Assembly (NCBI RefSeq): GCF_001673405.1
Contig: NZ_LZLV01000112.1
Span: forward strand, 124,001-188,000
Source: Mycobacterium sp. 1245111.1
GTDB taxonomy: Bacteria > Actinomycetota > Actinomycetes > Mycobacteriales > Mycobacteriaceae
Length of the DNA stretch: 64,000 nt
Direction of reading: 5' to 3'
Shown here: piece by piece, positions 61,357 to 64,000 of the stretch
How the letters are laid out: each line of letters begins with the position of its first letter
How positions within the stretch are numbered: the stretch's first letter is position 1
Notes under the pieces: model-generated
Seen by the model: only the letters and a program-made list of their open reading frames with translations
Databases searched by the model: none
Told to the model about the DNA's origin: nothing
Made by a program: the position numbers and the translations under genes

Positions 61357-62178
61357 TCACCCCGAAAAATGTTTCGCCCATTCGCATTCCGTCAGTGCAG
61401 CTGATAGTCCCCACAGGTGTGCGGCCGTGATCGGGTCGCGCGCTTTCTTGAGCGGCCGTGTGACTCGAGGTTTACCCCACTGCTTGAACGTAGGAGCGAG
61501 GTAGGTTCCCGGCTCCAGATCGGCTGTCGCGGCGATGATGCTGGCCCGCGCGGCGTCTTTAGCGCTTTGTGGGAAGTCTTTCAACCACGGCTGATGTGAG
61601 GTCCACCGGAGAAAGCCGGTGCTGTATCGGACGATGTTGGTGTCGGCACCGCCCGGGTCGACGACCACCGCGGCGACACCCCGTCGGGCGAGTTCGCTGG
61701 TGAACAACATCACCGCGAGCTTGGATTGGGCGTATGCGGACCACTTCGAGTACTGGCGCGTTCGCCAGTTGAGGTCCTCGAGGTGCACGCGGCCCCACAT
61801 GTGGCTCATGCTGGTCACCGATACGACTCGGCGAGTGATTCGGTCGCTGAGCAGACACGTCAACGCGAAATGCCCCAAATAGTTGATGCCCATGTGCATT
61901 TCGAAACCATCAGCGGTCCGGCCCAACGGTAGGCCCAGAACGCCGGCGTTGTTGATCAGCACGTCAACAGCGTCTACTGACTCGGCGAAGGTGCGCACGC
62001 TGCTCAGATCAGCGAGATCGAGATGCGCCACTTGCACGGTGCCACCGATAGCAGCGGCGACCTGCTCAGACTTGCCGACGTCGCGGGCGGCGATCACGAT
62101 GTGGTGGCCTGCGGCCGCCAGCGCTGCGGCGGTCTCTTTGCCTAGGCCACTATTGCCGCCGGTGATGACGATTCGCAC
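61357..62178 (-). CDS. SDR, retinol-dehydrogenase-like
   Basis: 273 residues. TGGNSGLGKETAAAL near residue 6, INNAGVLGLPL near 74, the Ser in VVSVTSMSH and YAQSKLAVMLF near 148 complete the SDR site. The group is like retinol or protochlorophyllide reductases and usually prefers NADPH. The gene is 51 nt downstream of the P450 at 62230 and is probably driven by the same promoter at 63604. Oxidation of an alcohol made by that P450 is a sensible guess. Confidence 0.9.
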   Translation of the reverse strand: MRIVITGGNSGLGKETAAALAAAGHHIVIAARDVGKSEQVAAAIGGTVQVAHLDLADLSSVRTFAESVDAVDVLINNAGVLGLPLGRTADGFEMHMGINYLGHFALTCLLSDRITRRVVSVTSMSHMWGRVHLEDLNWRTRQYSKWSAYAQSKLAVMLFTSELARRGVAAVVVDPGGADTNIVRYSTGFLRWTSHQPWLKDFPQSAKDAARASIIAATADLEPGTYLAPTFKQWGKPRVTRPLKKARDPITAAHLWGLSAALTECEWAKHFSG

Positions 62179-62229
62179 GGGCGGTGGGTCCTTCCTTTAA
62201 GGGCTGCGGAAATCCCAGCAGAGCGCGAC

Positions 62230-63483
62230 TTAGTCACCAGCGGGTTGGCTCGTCGTGGTGTCGAATTCGATGGGCAGGTGGGTGGGCCCGCTCAGCCCAA
62301 GCAGCGGACGCCACGGCGCCGGACCTGCCAGTCGCGGGTTCGGCATCCGACGCGCAATTATCTTGAGCGCTTCGCAGAGCTCGCGTCGAGCAAGGTTCGC
62401 GCCTAGGCAGTAATGAGCGCCGCCTCCGAATGTCAGAATTGGCGGCGGATCGGTTCGAGTGATGTCGAACCTGGACGGTTCGTCGTAGATGTCCGGATCC
62501 CGGTTTGCGGCGTAGGTATTTACGAGAATGAATGTCCCTGCGGGAAAAGTGAATTCGCCGATAGTGACATCATCGACGACGCTGCGCACCGTGCTGCACA
62601 TCGAAGGGGAGTGCCGCATCGTCTCTTCGACGGCGCTCATCGCTAACTCGGGGCGATCGTTGAGCAGGGCTAGTTGGTCGGGGTGATCGCACAACACCTG
62701 GATCGACGCGGCGAGTTGGGTGCGGGTGGTGTCGGTCCCTGCGATGAGGATGCTGAAGGCCAGCATCTGTAATTCGCCGGTGCTAAGTCTGTCACCGTCG
62801 TCGTTGGCTCGAATGAGCTCGGAGAGCAGATCGTCGGTCAGCTCGGCGCGGCGTGCGACGATCATGTCGTCGATATAGCTGTCGAATTCGTCCCAGGCCT
62901 TTAGGACTGCGGGTTGCTCGTCGACGAGGTTGGTGTCGAAGCTGACAATCTTGAAGATGTCTTCGGCCCAGATCGAGATTTGCTTCCAGTCTGTGCTTGG
63001 GGCTCCCAGCAGCGCACAGATGACCGGAATGGGGTAGGGGCGAGCTATCTGTTCGACGAATTCGCAAGAGCCATAGGGTAGTACGTCGTCCACAAGCTGA
63101 TTCATCACAGCGTGAATCGTTTCGTCCATGCGCGCGGTTGCGCGCGGCGTGAACGCTCGCGAGACCAGTCCACGCAACCGGCGATGTTGGTTTCCCTCCA
63201 TGCAGAGGATGCTCTGCGTCACCCTGTCCCACAGCTCTCCGGACGTCACGCCCTGGGCAGAGAGGTGGATGCCGGGCGGGATCCCGAATCGTGGGTCGCC
63301 TAACACCGATCGGGCCAATTCGTAGGACAAGATTTCCGGGCCGATAGGGCCCAAGGCGATCGGGGCCACGTCGCGGGCCGCCAAAAATTGCGGATAGATC
63401 AGTTGGGGAGGAGCTGTCAGGTCGTAGTCGATGGCCGGCAGATTGGCCTCGAAGACGCTGGGCTTGACGGTTCTAACGCTCAT
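62230..63483 (-). CDS. Cytochrome P450 (417 aa)
   Basis: 417 residues from the ATG at 63483, which is preceded by GAGGAACG. Hallmarks: I-helix LIAGTDTTRTQ near residue 245, ExxR in VEETMRHSP near 285 and heme loop LTFGGGAHYCLGANLAR near 350, all canonical. It belongs to a different subgroup from the DPYxYFDxLR trio (N-terminus PAIDYDLTAPPQLIYPQFLAARD). Shares its transcript with the SDR downstream and its promoter class with the 52865 P450 and the VWA-MoxR operon 2. Confidence 0.94.
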   Translation of the reverse strand: MSVRTVKPSVFEANLPAIDYDLTAPPQLIYPQFLAARDVAPIALGPIGPEILSYELARSVLGDPRFGIPPGIHLSAQGVTSGELWDRVTQSILCMEGNQHRRLRGLVSRAFTPRATARMDETIHAVMNQLVDDVLPYGSCEFVEQIARPYPIPVICALLGAPSTDWKQISIWAEDIFKIVSFDTNLVDEQPAVLKAWDEFDSYIDDMIVARRAELTDDLLSELIRANDDGDRLSTGELQMLAFSILIAGTDTTRTQLAASIQVLCDHPDQLALLNDRPELAMSAVEETMRHSPSMCSTVRSVVDDVTIGEFTFPAGTFILVNTYAANRDPDIYDEPSRFDITRTDPPPILTFGGGAHYCLGANLARRELCEALKIIARRMPNPRLAGPAPWRPLLGLSGPTHLPIEFDTTTSQPAGD

Positions 63484-63603
63484 GAACGTTCCTCGAGATT
63501 CGTACCCCGGCTGGTTGGCCCAGGTACGAGCGGAGGGACGCAGACGATCGACCGCTGGCGCACCTCGGGCGCCTTGCCTCGACTCGTGACGTCATCGCCT
63601 GCA

Positions 63604-63632
63604 TTTGTAACGCAGATACTGACCTACGTCAA
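63604..63632 (-). promoter_or_regulatory. Promoter of the 62230 P450, TTGAC-N5-TCAG type
   Basis: On the minus strand: -35 TTGACG (63632-63627), 17-nt spacer beginning TAGGTCAGTA, -10 TACAAA (63609-63604). The palindromes TGACCTACGTCA (63620-63631) and TGACTGAAGTCA (63633-63644) lie next to each other with one base between, so two regulator dimers could bind. The site lies between the end of the 63658 gene and the P450 start. Confidence 0.6.
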
Positions 63633-63657
63633 TGACTGAAGTCACGAGATGGAATGG

Positions 63658-64000
63658 TCAGTCGCTGAAAATCTCTCGATTTACCGTGTGTAGGTACGGG
63701 ATCGCCAGAAACGGCGTGATGTAGAAGATGTCGTAGAGCCACCAGCCCACCACCGGCAGGATCACTCCGGAAAAGCGCACGTCGGCGTACATCGTCATGT
63801 TGAAGACGTAGAGACACCAGATGAGGACGCCCATCCAGCAGGTAATCACCATCCACTGGTGTCCCCACCGCTTCATCTGCAGGAATCCGATCGCTGCGGC
63901 GATCCGCATGCTGAAGACGGTCAAGATCATCCCGACTTCCATGGCCTTCTCACCTGGGCCCGCCGCGCCGCCGACCCAAAGCTCGTTGTAGTGCCAGAAG
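63658..64000 (-). CDS. Multipass membrane protein, paralogue of 58407, 5' end outside window
   Basis: The frame is open from the window edge to the stop at 63658, giving the C-terminal 113 residues or so: [20 protein letters not shown], then three to four hydrophobic segments, ending [13 protein letters not shown]. By eye about 82 percent of the last 90 residues match the 58407 protein, including [13 protein letters not shown] and the whole C-terminus. The start must be beyond 64000. Because it is next to the 62230 P450, it may belong to another copy of the membrane module. Confidence 0.9.
   Translation of the reverse strand, partial: FWHYNELWVGGAAGPGEKAMEVGMILTVFSMRIAAAIGFLQMKRWGHQWMVITCWMGVLIWCLYVFNMTMYADVRFSGVILPVVGWWLYDIFYITPFLAIPYLHTVNREIFSD

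Noticed and set aside
1..64000. Mobile elements, CRISPR arrays, tRNA or rRNA genes
   Set aside because: I looked for transposase or integrase frames, regularly spaced repeats and conserved RNA sequences and saw none.

Overview
The window looks like a catabolic island from a Mycobacteriaceae-type actinomycete (Mycobacterium/Mycolicibacterium sense). The evidence is GC-rich DNA, a mycofactocin-coupled SDR, an F420-type nitroreductase (Ddn family), a DUF4333 protein, very many TetR regulators and eight cytochrome P450 genes in 64 kb. I see no rRNA, tRNA, insertion sequence, CRISPR array or phage gene. The species cannot be fixed by eye.

Layout. 1-6.9 kb (minus strand): a PucR/TetR-controlled operon of FAH-family hydrolase, extradiol-type dioxygenase, FAD aromatic hydroxylase and a transketolase/pyruvate dehydrogenase E1-like enzyme cut by the window edge. 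6.9-8.4 kb: a CYP138-like P450 gene with a one-base frameshift, divergent from its TetR across a large palindrome. 8.8-11.4 kb: cell-envelope genes (DUF4333, zinc metallopeptidase lipoprotein, DoxX-like). 11.4-15.6 kb: a DHA2 exporter with a limonene-epoxide-hydrolase-family enzyme, a divergent TetR and a double-TetR fusion protein. 15.8-31.6 kb: an amidohydrolase, then a long plus-strand run of VWA protein, MoxR/CbbQ ATPase, leaderless Leu/Ile/Val-binding-like protein, AveC-family membrane protein, SDR, ALDH, P450, P450, extended SDR, Ddn-like protein, mycofactocin-type SDR and P450. 31.6-39.9 kb (minus): a CoA-linked degradation operon of two acyl-CoA dehydrogenases, enoyl-CoA hydratase, ketosteroid-isomerase-like NTF2 protein, acyl-CoA synthetase, P450 and Baeyer-Villiger-type monooxygenase. 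40.1-50.7 kb (plus): double-hotdog dehydratase, acyl-CoA synthetase, P450 with ferredoxin, AcuI-like reductase, amidohydrolase, MFE2-like SDR and an NTF2-flavoprotein monooxygenase fusion. 50.8-64 kb: two sister TetR genes, a second AveC-family gene, P450, and a second VWA-MoxR pair in a tight operon with two tiny membrane proteins and two larger ones, then DapB-like, VOC, SDR and P450 genes and a truncated paralogue of one membrane protein.

Read together, the enzymes fit stepwise oxidation (P450, SDR, ALDH, BVMO), CoA activation and beta-oxidation of a cyclic hydrophobic compound of terpenoid or steroid type. The substrate is inference.

The most unusual content is the duplicated VWA plus MoxR/CbbQ module tied to AveC-like and other multipass membrane proteins and to P450s. 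Two promoter architectures mark the two copies. Three promoters at 17.4, 20.2 and 29.3 kb each carry CAARTATTWG just after the -10. Four promoters at 51.6, 54.3, 55.5 and 63.6 kb share TTGAC-N5-TCAG at the -35 with 17-bp spacers and -10 boxes TACAAA, TACACA or AATACT. These look like two separately controlled regulons built around homologous machinery.
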